A stretch of 64,000 nt of DNA from DATKNA01 sp963786765 (GCA_963786765.1 CAWBAJ010000031.1:43028-107027); one strand, 5' to 3'. Shown: positions 10,620 through 21,007, counted from the stretch's first letter. Notes: generated by a model not told the origin, from the letters alone. Translations and numbers: made by a program.

Positions 10620-11491
10620 CCCACACCACCGACACGACTGGCGCGGCAGGCACGAGCGGAAGGGCCGGGCAGCCCGTGCTCGAGGCACGCGGCCTCGTCA
10701 AGACCTTCGGTCACGTCGTTGGCCTCGCGGGCGTCGACCTCCAGCTCCACGCGGGCGAGGTTCTCGCCGTCATCGGCGACAACGGCGCTGGCAAGTCCAC
10801 CCTTATCAAGTGCCTGTCCGGCGCCATGACGCCGGACGCCGGCACCATCACGGTCGACGGCCAAGAGGTCACCTTCGGGAGCACGCAGGAGGCGCGAGAG
10901 GCGGGGATCGAGACCGTGTACCAGACCCTGGCCGTGGCTCCGGCGCTGGACATCGCCAGCAATCTCTTCCTCGCTCGGGAAGAGCGCCGGGCCGGCGTCC
11001 TCGGCTCCGTCTTCCGGATGCTCGACACAGCCGGGATGAAGCGGAAGTCCAAGGAGTTCATCGACGAGCTCGGGATCAGGACGCTGCAGAACATCAACCA
11101 GTCCGTCGAGACCCTGTCCGGAGGTCAGCGCCAAGTCGTCGCGGTGGCCCGCACCGCCGCGTTCGGCAGCAAGGTGGTGATTCTTGACGAGCCGACGGCC
11201 GCCCTCGGCGTCCGGGAGACCGGGCAGGTGCTGCGGCTCGTCCGGGACCTGAAGGCGCGTGGCCTGGGCATCATCCTCATCAGCCACAACATGCCGAACG
11301 TGTTCGAGGTGGCGGACCGGATCCACATCCAGAGGCTCGGCCGTGGCATCGGCGTCATCTCGCCGAAGACCCACACGCCGGCCGAAGCCGTGGCGATCAT
11401 GACGGGTGCGGTCACGCTCGACGAGGCCGCTGCAGCCAAAGCCGGCCGTGGAGGTGCGACCGCGCCGCCGGCGCCGCCGGGCCAGCGGTGA
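10616..11491 (+). CDS. Sugar ABC transporter ATP-binding protein (FrcA-like, single domain)
   Basis: 291 aa with one nucleotide-binding domain: Walker A GDNGAGKST, signature LSGGQRQ, Walker B VVILDEPTAAL and the switch histidine in LISHNM. Ribose-type transporters usually have a fused double ATPase of about 500 aa; a single-domain partner is the FrcA arrangement known for fructose uptake. The C-terminus is a Gly/Ala/Pro-rich tail. It is translationally coupled to the permease. Confidence 0.92.
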   Translation: MTHTTDTTGAAGTSGRAGQPVLEARGLVKTFGHVVGLAGVDLQLHAGEVLAVIGDNGAGKSTLIKCLSGAMTPDAGTITVDGQEVTFGSTQEAREAGIETVYQTLAVAPALDIASNLFLAREERRAGVLGSVFRMLDTAGMKRKSKEFIDELGIRTLQNINQSVETLSGGQRQVVAVARTAAFGSKVVILDEPTAALGVRETGQVLRLVRDLKARGLGIILISHNMPNVFEVADRIHIQRLGRGIGVISPKTHTPAEAVAIMTGAVTLDEAAAAKAGRGGATAPPAPPGQR

Positions 11492-11504
11492 ACGGAAGCC
11501 GTGC

Positions 11505-12273
11505 ATGAGCGTCCTCGACGCGTTCGCCGTCCCGGGCCGGGTTGCCGTCGTCACCGGCGGCAACCGGGGCCTGGGACGGGCGTTCGCACACGCCCTGGGT
11601 GAGGCGGGCGCTGCCGTGGCGGTCGTGGCCCGCGACGAGTCGGCCAGCGCGCGCGTGCTCGGCGAACTGGCAGAAAAGGGAGTGACTGCCGCCGCCTTCA
11701 CTGCCGACGTGACCGACCGGGAGGCGCTCGCCGACGCGAACGAGCGGATCACGCAGAAGCTCGGGCCGGTCGACGTCCTGATCAACAACGCCGGCGCCTG
11801 CATCCACCGGCCGGCGCTCGACGTCACCGAGGCCGAGTGGCGTCACGTCATCGACGTCAACCTGACCGGCGTCTGGAACTGCTGCCAGGTCTTCGGGGCC
11901 GGCATGGTGGCGCGCGGTGACGGCGTGATCGTGAATGTCGGTTCGATGTCGGGCGAGATCGTCAACCGCCCGCAATGGCAACCCGCGTACAACGCGTCGA
12001 AGGCGGGTGTGCACCACCTCACGAAGTCCCTCGCCGCCGAGTGGGCCCCGCTCGGCGTGCGCGTCAACGCGGTGGCACCCGGTTACGTGCGTACGGACAT
12101 GACGCCGATCGATCGTCCGGAGTTCGCCGCCCACTGGATCGGCGACACGCCCCAGCAGCGCGCGGCGCTGCCCGAGGAGATTGCTCCAGCCGTACTCTTC
12201 CTGGCCAGCCCCGCATCAGGCTTCATGACGGGAGTCCGTCCTCGTGATCGACGGGGGATATACGGCCTTCTAG
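11505..12273 (+). CDS. SDR-family oxidoreductase, frameshifted at the C-terminus
   Basis: About 255 aa classical short-chain dehydrogenase: cofactor motif TGGNRGLG, NNAG, catalytic Ser in NVGSMSG and YNASK. It probably oxidises or reduces a sugar or polyol in the same pathway as the transporter; the substrate is unknown. Near 12232 the frame slips by one base. The expected family ending SVLVIDGGYTAF is present in the next frame and stops at 12273, while the uncorrected frame runs on to 12308. A single extra base, by error or mutation, explains this. Confidence 0.85.
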
Positions 12274-12304
12274 CCGCGGGTCCTCAGAGAGCGAAAGGAC
12301 TGGA

Positions 12305-13345
12305 GTGACAGAGCTGGGCGTGGGGCTCGGACGGCGCGAGCGCGCGACGATGCGAGATGTCGCGGCCCTGGCCGGAGTCGGCATCAAAACGGTGTCGCGG
12401 GTCTTCAACGACGTCCCCACCGTGGCACCGGATCTGGTGGAGCGGGTGCGCGAGGCCGCGGACAAGCTCGGCTACCGCCCCAATCTCACGGCCGCCAGCC
12501 TGCGCCGCGCGGATGGTCGCACGCACACGATCGGGCTGCTCCTCGAGGACGTCAGCAACCCCTACTCGTCGGCGGTCCATCGGGCCGTGGAGGATTTCGC
12601 CCGGGAGCAGGGTGTGTTCGTCCTGGCCGCGAGTCTGGACGACGATCCGAAGCGGGAGCAGGAGCTCGTCCGGCGCCTGGTGGATCGCCGTGTGGACGGC
12701 GTCATCGTCATGCCGGTCGGCCGCGATCACCGCTACGTGGTCACGGAACAGCAGGCCGGCACCGCCTTCGTCTTCGTCGATCGGCTGCCCACTCCCCTGG
12801 TCGCGGACTCCGTCATCACCGACAACCTGGCCGGTGCCCGGGAGGCGGTCACGCACCTGCTGGCAACAGGACGACGCCGGATCGGCTACCTCGGCGACGA
12901 CCTGGCGATCCCCACCGCGGAACAGCGCTTCTTCGGTTACACCCTGGCCCTCGCGGCCGTCGGCGTCGCAGTCGACCCCACCCTGGTGATCCATGGGCTG
13001 CGGAGGTCGGAGCAGGCCTGCAATGTGACCACCGATCTGCTCCTCGACCAGGCTCCGGAAGCGCTCTTCACCAGTCAGAACCTCGTGACGATCGGCGCGA
13101 TCGAGGCACTGCATGCCGCCGGGCGGCAACACGAGATCGCGCTCGTCGGCTTCGACGACGTACCCATGGCCGCCGCTCTGGAGCCGGGGATCACCGTCGT
13201 CGCCCAGGACCCGGCGGCGCTGGGCCGGGCGGCGGCCCGCCGGTTGTTCGACCGGATGGCGGGGGACGCCTCGCCGCCGACGGTCCAGACGATCCCCACC
13301 CGGCTCGTCGTCCGCGGCTCGGGTGAGCTGCCGCTACCCGCCTGA
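12305..13345 (+). CDS. LacI-family transcriptional regulator
   Basis: 346 aa. An N-terminal helix-turn-helix (TMRDVAALAGVGIKTVSRVFND) and hinge helix (LGYRPNLTAASLR) are followed by a sugar-binding domain with GLLLEDVSNPY, DGVIVMP and GFDDVP. It closes the fructan operon and most likely represses the promoter at 8295 through the ACAACGTTGT palindromes. The GTG start follows a GAAAGGA-type site. Confidence 0.92.
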   Translation: MTELGVGLGRRERATMRDVAALAGVGIKTVSRVFNDVPTVAPDLVERVREAADKLGYRPNLTAASLRRADGRTHTIGLLLEDVSNPYSSAVHRAVEDFAREQGVFVLAASLDDDPKREQELVRRLVDRRVDGVIVMPVGRDHRYVVTEQQAGTAFVFVDRLPTPLVADSVITDNLAGAREAVTHLLATGRRRIGYLGDDLAIPTAEQRFFGYTLALAAVGVAVDPTLVIHGLRRSEQACNVTTDLLLDQAPEALFTSQNLVTIGAIEALHAAGRQHEIALVGFDDVPMAAALEPGITVVAQDPAALGRAAARRLFDRMAGDASPPTVQTIPTRLVVRGSGELPLPA

Positions 13346-13404
13346 CCGGAGCAAACCCACCCGCCGACAGCATCCTCCGCCCACCCTCAGGGCACACTGA
13401 CCGC

Positions 13405-13845
13405 ATGGCGGATGCGCAGGATTGGGCGCGACGCCGTCGCGAGGCAGCTGAGGAGCAGGCGGACAGGCTGGCTCGCAGACGTGCGGCGGAGAGCACCCGG
13501 GCCAGCGAGATGATCCATGACTTCGCCCGCGAGGCGCAGGCCCGGGGGATCACCGCCGCGCCCCTGCTCGCCCGGGCCGGCGACCGCAAGCCGACGTACC
13601 GCACCGGCCTGACCGGCTGGTACCTGGCTCGGGACGGCTCTTTGGGGGTGACGACGGACGGCGACTACTACCACCTGGCCGCGCCGCGGAGCCTGAACGC
13701 GCGGCTGTTCGGCGTCCACCTGGAGCCGGTCCCGCCGCCGCTGCAGGTCGGCGCCGGGGGCCGCGACGGCGAATCGGTGGCTCTGGACGTCCTATTGGCC
13801 ATGCGCCTGGAGGCGGGGAACGACTGGCCCATCTACGGCCTCTGA
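13405..13845 (+). CDS. Conserved hypothetical protein
   Basis: 146 aa. The charged helical N-terminus (ARRRREAAEEQADRLARRR) is followed by a small folded region with RTGLTGWYLARDGSLGVTTDG and a Pro-rich segment. There are no membrane helices and no recognisable catalytic motif. Similar small actinobacterial proteins are known, without function. Confidence 0.7.
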   Translation: MADAQDWARRRREAAEEQADRLARRRAAESTRASEMIHDFAREAQARGITAAPLLARAGDRKPTYRTGLTGWYLARDGSLGVTTDGDYYHLAAPRSLNARLFGVHLEPVPPPLQVGAGGRDGESVALDVLLAMRLEAGNDWPIYGL

Positions 13846-14042
13846 CCCTGCCCCTCGGCGGAGCGCCGTCGGCGCCACGTCTCCTCGCTCATCCTCGTCG
13901 CATCAACCCTTTCTTGACATTCGCGGTTGTGGATGTGCGCGTACTTGTGGAAAACCCGTGCGCTGCCTTCGGAACGGCTGCGAGGAGTGTCTTGGTGGTG
14001 ACGGAAAACAGTCGCGCCGGGGTGCCTTCTTGGGCGGCTGGT

Positions 14043-14675
14043 GTGTCGGTGGGGGTGTTTAGGGTCTTTCCATGGGGGTTCGGGGGATTGACGGTACGCC
14101 ACGCGGCCCTGGCCCCCGAGGAGGTGCGGGCCCTGGGCGAGGTGTGGGAGCGGTTCACCGCCCAGGTCGCCGCAGGGCGGCTCGGTGTGTTGGCGGCGAT
14201 GGACGCCCGCGACGATGTGATCCCGAAGGCGAAGGTGGGGGACGCGGGGGCGGTGTTCGGCCAGCACGTGCTGGGGCAGCGCCGCGGGACCGTCCGCCGG
14301 GACGGGGTGTGGGCGTCGCTGTTGCGGCCGGAGGGTGGGGACCTGCCCGCGGTCGGCGCCGCGTTCGCCGCCGGGGACGTCAGCCCGGCGCACGTGGAGG
14401 TGGTCGTCCGCGCCCACCGTGACCTCGGGGCCAGGGTCCGGGAAACGCTGATGGACTGCCAGACCCCCGACGCCGACCCCGACACGGACGGCGTTGGTGT
14501 CGGCGAGGGGGCCGAAGGCAGTGGTGATGACGTGCTGACCGGGCAGCTGCGGGCGGCGCTGGCGTCGCTCAGTGGCGCCTTCACCACCCGGGTCCGGCTG
14601 ATCCGGGTGGTCGACGTGCTGCTGGCGCACTACGCGGGCGCGGTCGCGGAGGAGGCAGCTGCTGTCAAGCGATGA
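14043..14675 (+). pseudogene. DUF222 (13E12-repeat) protein, N-terminal part only
   Basis: The frame shows the DUF222 pattern (LLRPEGGDLPAVGAAFAAGDVSPAHVEVV and following helices), which normally precedes a C-terminal HNH endonuclease domain. Here the frame ends at 14675 with no HNH motif, so about half of a usual protein is missing. The frame can be opened back to a TTG at 13914; a GTG near 14043 is more plausible, but there is no clear ribosome site. Such genes are multicopy in actinobacteria and often decay. Confidence 0.6.
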
Positions 14676-14762
14676 GATTGCGGTCCCTGCCGAGTCTGAA
14701 GCGACGTCGAGCACATTCGCAGCGGGAGGCGAGGCCTCACCGCGGCCCGCGAGGAGGCAACG

Positions 14763-15248
14763 ATGACGGTCCTCAGGTTCGCCACGCACCTGTGGTTCGA
14801 CGACCAGGCCGAGGAGGCGGCGACGTTCTACACGAGCCTGTTCGAGGACTCCCGGATCGACCGCGTCATCCCGGCGCCCGCGGGCGTCCCCGGCGGTGTC
14901 AAGGAGGGCACTGCCTTCATCGTCGACCTCACTCTGATGGGGCAGAAATACACTTTCCTCAACGGAGGACCGGACTTCCCGTTCAACCCGCAGGTCTCGC
15001 TGTACATCCTGTGCGACGGGCAGGCGGAGGTGGACCACTACTGGGACGCCTTGATGGCGGGCGGCGGGGCGCCGCAGCAGTGTGGCTGGCTCAGCGACAG
15101 GTTCGGGCTCAGCTGGCAGGTCATCCCTGTCCAGCTCGAGCAGCTGATGGGCGGCAGCGACGCCGGACAGACCCAGCGCGTCGTCGAGGCGATGCTGAAG
15201 ATGGTCAAGATCGACGTGGCAGGCCTCGAGGCCGCCGCCCGCGGGTAA
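14763..15248 (+). CDS. PhnB-like VOC/3-dmu-9 fold protein
   Basis: 161 aa. It matches the PhnB/3-demethylubiquinone-9-methyltransferase-like branch of the VOC superfamily: LWFDDQAEEAATFYTSLF at the start, FLNGGP, and GWLSDRFGLSWQVIP towards the end. No function is established for most members. GGAGG lies 5 nt upstream of the ATG. Confidence 0.85.
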   Translation: MTVLRFATHLWFDDQAEEAATFYTSLFEDSRIDRVIPAPAGVPGGVKEGTAFIVDLTLMGQKYTFLNGGPDFPFNPQVSLYILCDGQAEVDHYWDALMAGGGAPQQCGWLSDRFGLSWQVIPVQLEQLMGGSDAGQTQRVVEAMLKMVKIDVAGLEAAARG

Positions 15249-15303
15249 CCCCGCAGGCAGCGGGTGGATCAGGACGGGGCGAAGCGCGGGTCCCGGCAGG
15301 GAT

Positions 15304-16458
15304 TCACCAGGCCACGATGCCCTCGCCGCCGGCAGCGTCCGGGACGAGCACGGAGCCGACCGGGGTGAGCTGCCCGTCGGCAGCCACGCGGAAGGCGTCG
15401 ACCCGGCCTTTGCCGCCCGTCTGGACGTACAGGTACGAGCCGTCGCGGGTGAAGTCCGCGTCCACTGTGCCGGGGTCTGTGGCGGTGTCCGTGATCTTCG
15501 TCAGTCCTCCGGCGCGATCGGTCCTCAGTGTCGTGACGCTCGCGCTCCCCGCGTTCGAGACGGCGAGCAGGTTTCCGGACGAGTCGATCCAGCACGTGGC
15601 CGCCTGACCGGTGGCGGTCACGCTGAGCGGGACCAGCCTGCCGGCGCGGGTCAGGTGGTAGGTCGCCACCGCGTTGGTGCCGGCATCGATGACCGCGACG
15701 TGCCCGACCGCGTCGAAGTCCACGCCGAACGGCACCGTTCCGTTCTCGGCCCGCACGACGGGCTGGCGAGCCAGGTGACCCCGACGGCCGACGTTGAACA
15801 CGAGAAGGCTGTTCGAGGCCGCCTTCGTCGTGACGATCAGATGGCGCCCATCAGGACTGAATGCCACCTGGCCCGGCGTGTGGGTGTACTCGGGAGCCAT
15901 CACCGGCAGACCGAGCTCCCGGTGCCACGCGGGCACCGGCCACAGCCGATCCCCGAGGTCGAGGTAGCCCTGGATGCTGCCCCCACCGCGGGCGTTGAGC
16001 ACGTAGACGAGGTTGCCGTGCACGGTGACGCTGACCGGGAAGCTGCCGCGGGACGCGACCACCTGACGCAGGCGGAGCCGGTCGCCGTGCACCCGGAGGA
16101 CACTGATCGTGTCACTGCCCGCGTTGACGGCGATCAGTTCGCGGTGGGAGCGGTCGGCCACGAGCCCGCCTTGCGACGCGGTGAAGTCGACAGCGGCGCC
16201 CTGGAGGCGCCCGCCATTGCCTCCGGTGGCGTAGCTGCCGGCCTGCCGCAGCGACCCGTCCGCACCGCGGTCGTAGGCGGTCACCACGTTGCCGTCCAGC
16301 GCGCCGTTCTGGACGAAGACCACCCCCGCCCGGGCGTCGGAACGCTCTCCGGCGCTTGCGGGTGCGGCCGTCAGCGCGCTCGCGGCGAGGGCTAGCCCGG
16401 CCAGGACGGTGGCACCGACGGTGGCACGGACGAACGTGGTAGGGACGGGCAGGGACAT
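15304..16458 (-). CDS. Secreted beta-propeller (lactonase-like) protein
   Basis: 384 aa with a signal peptide (about residues 1-36, ending APASAGE). Repeated blade motifs such as HTPGQVAFSPDGRHLIVTTK are typical of the 6-phosphogluconolactonase-like (PF10282) seven-bladed propellers. It is exported, unlike the true cytoplasmic enzyme, so an enzymatic role is doubtful. It is divergent to a second propeller gene starting at 16617. Confidence 0.8.
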   Translation of the reverse strand: MSLPVPTTFVRATVGATVLAGLALAASALTAAPASAGERSDARAGVVFVQNGALDGNVVTAYDRGADGSLRQAGSYATGGNGGRLQGAAVDFTASQGGLVADRSHRELIAVNAGSDTISVLRVHGDRLRLRQVVASRGSFPVSVTVHGNLVYVLNARGGGSIQGYLDLGDRLWPVPAWHRELGLPVMAPEYTHTPGQVAFSPDGRHLIVTTKAASNSLLVFNVGRRGHLARQPVVRAENGTVPFGVDFDAVGHVAVIDAGTNAVATYHLTRAGRLVPLSVTATGQAATCWIDSSGNLLAVSNAGSASVTTLRTDRAGGLTKITDTATDPGTVDADFTRDGSYLYVQTGGKGRVDAFRVAADGQLTPVGSVLVPDAAGGEGIVAW

Positions 16459-16616
16459 CAGTGTCCTCCTCAGGGAGCGGATGTTCGTCCAGTCCTGGGC
16501 ATCGCCGCCGCGTTACGCGCCCGCGGACATCTGTTCTCCCGTAACGCCTGGCCGGTTGGGCGGACTCGACGGCAGCGGCGTCGAAGGCCGCACCTACCAG
16601 TGCTTGGAGGAAAGCG

Positions 16617-17649
16617 ATGTCCGGTCCCATGGAGCAGCCCCCATCTCACGTCGTCCTCGTGCAGAGCAACGAGCGGGCCCAGAACCAGCTGCTGAGCTAC
16701 CGTCGGGAGGCCACGGGAGCACTCCACCCGATGGCTGCCGCGGGCACAGGCGGCGCGGGCAACGGCGAACCGCATTTGCCCTCACAGGGCTCGGTCACGA
16801 TATCGGGCGACACCCGCCACGCCTTCGTCACCAACGCGGGAAGCGGAGACCTCAGCTTGTTCACGTTGACGGAGGCCCCCAGTCTCGTCCAGACCGTTGC
16901 GACGGGGAGGACCCCGCTGCAGCGTCGCCGAGCACGACGGCCTCGTCTACGTCCTGAACAGCGAGGAGGCGTCGCTGACGGGACTCGCGATGGACGGTTT
17001 CCGGATGTCGACGCTTCCGGGCCCGCAGCGCTACTGGGAGCCGGACGGCAAACCCGCCCAGGTCGGCTTCAGCCCCGACGGGCGCACCCTTGTGGTGACC
17101 GAGCGCGGGGCGGACCGGATCCTGACGTTCGCCGTCGAGCCCTCCGGGTCGCTGGGCGAGCCGCTGATCCACGCCTCGGCCGGTAGAACGCCCTACGGGT
17201 TCGGCCACACCCCCACCGGTGTCCTGGTCGTCACCGAGGCCTCCGGCGGCGAACCCGGCCGGTCAGCCGTCTCCTCCTACGCCGTCAAGGACTCCTCCCT
17301 GAGCCCGGTGTCCCGCTCGATCGGCAACGGCCGCACGGCGCTCTGCTGGGCCGTGGTCACGCCCGACGGGCGGCACGCCTTCGGCACCAACTTCGGGGAC
17401 GGCGCCGTGTCCCGGTACGACATCGACCCCGATGGGGCCCTGACCCTCGGCGAGGCCGCCGCAGCTCCGGTGGACGGCGCTGCGGGCCCGAGGGACGTCG
17501 CCCTGAGCGTCAACGGGCGCTTCCTGTACGCCCTGGACGCCGACACCCAGCAGATCGTCAGCTGGTCCGTCGGCCACGCGGGGGCTCTCGATCCCCTCGG
17601 CTCGTGGCCCGGCCTGCCCGCCGCAGCCGCCGGAATCGCCGCCAGCTGA
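16617..17649 (+). CDS. Beta-propeller (lactonase-like) protein with one frameshift
   Basis: About 344 aa after repairing one slip near 16917, where the frame passes from VATGRTP to SVAEHDGLVYVLNSEEASL. Blades carry QVGFSPDGRTLVVTERGAD and VTPDGRHAFGTNFGDG. It is of the same family as the protein at 15304-16458 but has no signal peptide, so it is probably cytoplasmic. The two divergent genes are likely related by old duplication. The frameshift looks like a single-base error because both halves are well conserved. Confidence 0.75.
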
Positions 17650-17726
17650 CAGGACGGCGCGAGCTAGCAGGAGGGCATTCCTCGCCTTCCCTTGCACAGT
17701 GGGTGCCTCATCCGCAGCCTGAGCGG

Positions 17727-18893
17727 ATGGACAACCTCGCGGAACGCCTCCGCGCCTGGCGGCACGACCTGCACCGCCGGCCCGAGCTGGGCTTCAGGGA
17801 GGTCCGCACGAGCGAGTACGTCGCCGAGGTCCTGGCCGGGCTCGGGCTCACGCCGGTCCGGGGGGTCGGCAGAACCGGCGTGGTCGCCTCGGTCACGTGC
17901 GGGGACGGCGACCGCGCCGTCGGGCTGCGCGCCGACATGGACGGGCTGCCCCTGGACGAGCAGACCGGCAGGGAGTGGTCGTCCGAGCACCCGGGGGCCA
18001 TGCACGCCTGCGGTCACGACGGGCACATGGCGATGGTCCTGGGCGCGGCCGCGGTGCTGGCCGAAGAGGGTGGCTTCGACGGCACTGTGCACCTCGTGTT
18101 CCAGCCGGCCGAGGAGCACGGGCTCGGAGCGAAGGCGATGCTCGACGACGGCCTGCTCGAGCGGTTCCCGATGCAGGCCATGTACGGGTTGCACAACCTC
18201 CCCGGCGCCCCCGCCGGTGCCCTGCTGACGCGTGCCGGCGGCATCATGGCAAGCGAGGACAACTTCGAGATCCGGGTGCGCGGCCGCGGCGGTCACGCCT
18301 CTCAGCCGCAGATGCTGGTGGACCCGATCGTCGTCGCTGCCGAGATCGTGCTGGCGCTGCAGACCATCGTGGCCCGCAACGTCGAGCCCAACCACCCCGC
18401 CGTGGTGTCGTGCACCGAGATTCACACGGACGGCGCCCGCAACGCCGTCCCCGGCGAGGTCGTTCTCACCGGTGACACCCGCAGCTTCGACCGGGCCGTC
18501 CAACGGCTCCTCGAGGAACGCATGCGTGCTCTGTGCGAGGGCATCTGCGCGGCGCACGGCGCCACGTGCACCGTGACCTACACGCACGAGTTCGAGCCCA
18601 CGGTCAACGACGCCGCCCGCACAGCAGAAGTCGTCGCCGCAGCGAGGGCTGTCGTCGGCACGGATCACGTCGACGGCGACTGCTTGCCGGTCATGGGCAG
18701 TGAGGACTTCGGCGTCCTCGGCCGCGCGGTCCCGTCATGCTTCGCCTTCCTCGGCAACGGGTGCGAGCCGGGCAGGGGCGGCACTCCCTTGCACAGCCGC
18801 GACTACGAGTTCAACGACGACATCCTCGAGACGGGCGTGAAGTTCTACGCCGAGCTGGTCCGGAGCGTCCTTCCGGCGAGGGCAGGCGTCTGA
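17727..18893 (+). CDS. M20 family amidohydrolase (hippurate hydrolase/IAA-amino-acid hydrolase type)
   Basis: 388 aa dinuclear metal amidohydrolase. Metal-binding positions are visible in MHACGHDGHMA, FQPAEEHGLGAKAML and GLHNLP, with a C-terminal His in TPLHSRDYEFND. The lid domain starts at about GGIMASEDNFEIRVRGRGGHAS. Members cleave N-acyl amino acids; the substrate here is unknown. I chose the ATG at 17727 (MDNLAERLRAWRHDLHRRPE) because the family begins there. Confidence 0.9.
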   Translation: MDNLAERLRAWRHDLHRRPELGFREVRTSEYVAEVLAGLGLTPVRGVGRTGVVASVTCGDGDRAVGLRADMDGLPLDEQTGREWSSEHPGAMHACGHDGHMAMVLGAAAVLAEEGGFDGTVHLVFQPAEEHGLGAKAMLDDGLLERFPMQAMYGLHNLPGAPAGALLTRAGGIMASEDNFEIRVRGRGGHASQPQMLVDPIVVAAEIVLALQTIVARNVEPNHPAVVSCTEIHTDGARNAVPGEVVLTGDTRSFDRAVQRLLEERMRALCEGICAAHGATCTVTYTHEFEPTVNDAARTAEVVAAARAVVGTDHVDGDCLPVMGSEDFGVLGRAVPSCFAFLGNGCEPGRGGTPLHSRDYEFNDDILETGVKFYAELVRSVLPARAGV

Positions 18894-18910
18894 CGACGCC
18901 GCGCGGCCGC

Positions 18911-18975
18911 CGAGGAGTCAGGCCGAGGAGTCAGGCCGAGGAGTCAGGCCGAGGAGTCAGGCCGAGGAGTCAGGC
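18911..18975 (+). repeat. Five exact 13-bp tandem repeats
   Basis: CGAGGAGTCAGGC is repeated five times head to tail. The array covers the 3' end of the glucoamylase-like gene on the minus strand. Since 13 is not a multiple of 3, any change in copy number changes the C-terminus of that protein. Confidence 0.95.
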
Positions 18976-20817
18976 CGTTTCGGCGGCCTGGGAGATCGCC
19001 CACGCGGCGTTCACGAGCCCGATGTGGCTGAATGCCTGCGGGAAGTTGCCCGAGCAGTTCGCCGTTGGCCGGGTCGACCTCTTCGGCGAGCAGGCCGACG
19101 TCGTTGCAGTACCGAGCGGCCCGCTCGAACACCTGCCGGGCGCGGTCGACCTGCCCGGCGAGGGCCAGGGCCTCGGCGAGCCAGAACGTGCAGAGCAGGA
19201 ACGTGCCCTCCTCGCCGGCGAGGCCGTCGACGCCGCCCTCGGTCCGGTAGCGGTACACCAGGCCGCGCTCGTCGGTGAGCCGCTCGTCGATCGCGTCGAT
19301 CGTGGCGAGCATCCGCGGGATCGGTCGGCGGGCAGGAACCCGACGATCGGCATCATGAGGTTGGACGCGTCGAGCTCGTCGGAGCCGAACGACTGGGTGA
19401 ACGCCTGCGCGGTCTCGCTCCAACCCTCGCTCGAGATCGCGGCTGCTGGATCTCGTCCCGGGTGCGCTTCCAGCCGTCGACGCGGTCCTCGGCGCTGCAG
19501 CAGGCCGGCCAGCGCGATGGCCCGGTCGAGCGCGACCCAGCACATCAGCTTGGAGTACAGGAAGTGCCGGGGCTCCCCGCGCACCTCCCAGATGCCCTGG
19601 TCGGCCTCCCGCCACCGGACGGCGGCGGCGTCGGCGCAGGCGACCAGGAAGCCGCCGGGTCGTCTCGTCGATGCCGCTCGAGGTAGTCCCGAAGCCGGTG
19701 GGCGGCGCCGAGCAGCTCGCCGTAGACGTCGAGCTGCTGCTGGTTCCAGGCGCCGTTGCCGACGCGCACCGGCCGGCTGTCCCGCCAGCCCTCCAGGTGC
19801 GGCAGGGTCCGTTCGGTGAGGTCGTGCTCGCCGCCGACGCCGAACATGATCTGCAGGCCGTGCTGCCCGTCGACCGTGGCGGCCGGCGCTGGTCGAGGAA
19901 GGAGAAGAATCGCCGCCTCGTCGGGGCAGGCGGCGACCCACAGCGCCTGCATCGTGAAGCAGGAGTCCCGGACCCAGGAGTAGCGGTAGTCCCAGTTCCG
20001 CTCGCCGCCGGCGCCCTCGGGCAGCGAGGTCGTGGCCGCGGCGACGATGGCGCCGGTGGGCTGGAAGGACAGCGCCTGCAGGACGCGCCCGCTGCCGTGC
20101 ACGAGGTCCGCTCCACGGCCCCTGGTACGCTGGTGGAGCCGCGGACCACGACCGCCACGCCTCGACGGTGCTGTCGAGCGCGGCCTCCAGTTCCGCCGAG
20201 GTCCAGATTCGCGGCGCCGCCGCGCCGAGCAAGCCGTGGTGCAGGCCGAAGACGTGATGCTCCCCTCGCTCGAGCTGCACCGTGGCAGCGGCCTCGGGGC
20301 CCGTCGAGGTCGAGCTCGAGGGACGAGCTCAGGACGAGGCGATCGGAGCCACCGTGGACGGCGACACCGCCGGGGACGCTGCCCAGCAGGGGCACGACGA
20401 GCCCGTACTCGGGACGCGGCGCGAAGCGGACCTCGATCTCGACGGAGCCTTCCGTGCAGTCGACCCGGCGCACGAGCAGGTGCGGCGCAGCTCGGCCGAT
20501 CCTGTGCGGGTCGGGGTCCTCGCCGGTGGCCATTGCCTCGGTGAGGACGGCGACGCCCGTCGGCGTCCGGAACGTCGTCTCGAGCACGAGGGTGCCGTCG
20601 ATGTAGCGACGCTCGCTCTGGATCGGTCGGTCTGGATCGAGTCGGCCCTCGGCCTGATCCACCACATGCCCGCGGCTTCGCCGAGCAGCCCGCCGACGAC
20701 CGAGGGGCTGTCGAAGCGAGGGAACGCGAGCCATTGGACGGCGCCGTTGCGATCGACGAGGGCACTCGAGTGCCGGTCCGAGAGGAGCGCAAGGTCACGG
20801 ATCGGGGTCGTCGTCAT
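18944..20817 (-). pseudogene. GH15 glucoamylase-like gene with many frameshifts
   Basis: Conserved GH15 segments lie in order but in different frames: DLALLSDRHSSALVDRNGAVQWLAFPRFDSP at the start, FQPTGAIVAAATTSLPE, NWDYRYSWVRDSCFTMQAL, WEVRGEPRHFLYSKLMCWVALDRA and FTQSFGSDELDASNLMMP. The intact protein would be about 600 aa, a cytoplasmic trehalase- or glucoamylase-like hydrolase. I count about eight single-base slips and no in-frame stop inside a correct segment, which fits local sequence errors better than old decay. The ATG at 20817 has GGAGG upstream. Confidence 0.7.
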
Positions 20818-21007
20818 GGCCGCCTCCATGTGATGGCCGCCTCCACCGTGCGACGAGGCAGTCTGCTCTCTCGTCTCCCCCTCGGTCCGGACGTTACGCG
20901 GTCGCGCCCGGCCGGGGAACGCCCGGCATCACAGTGTGACGCCGACTCTCACGCCTACCGGGTGTCCTGTCCCGCAGGGGGACTCAGATGACCATGGAGC
21001 TGACGCC

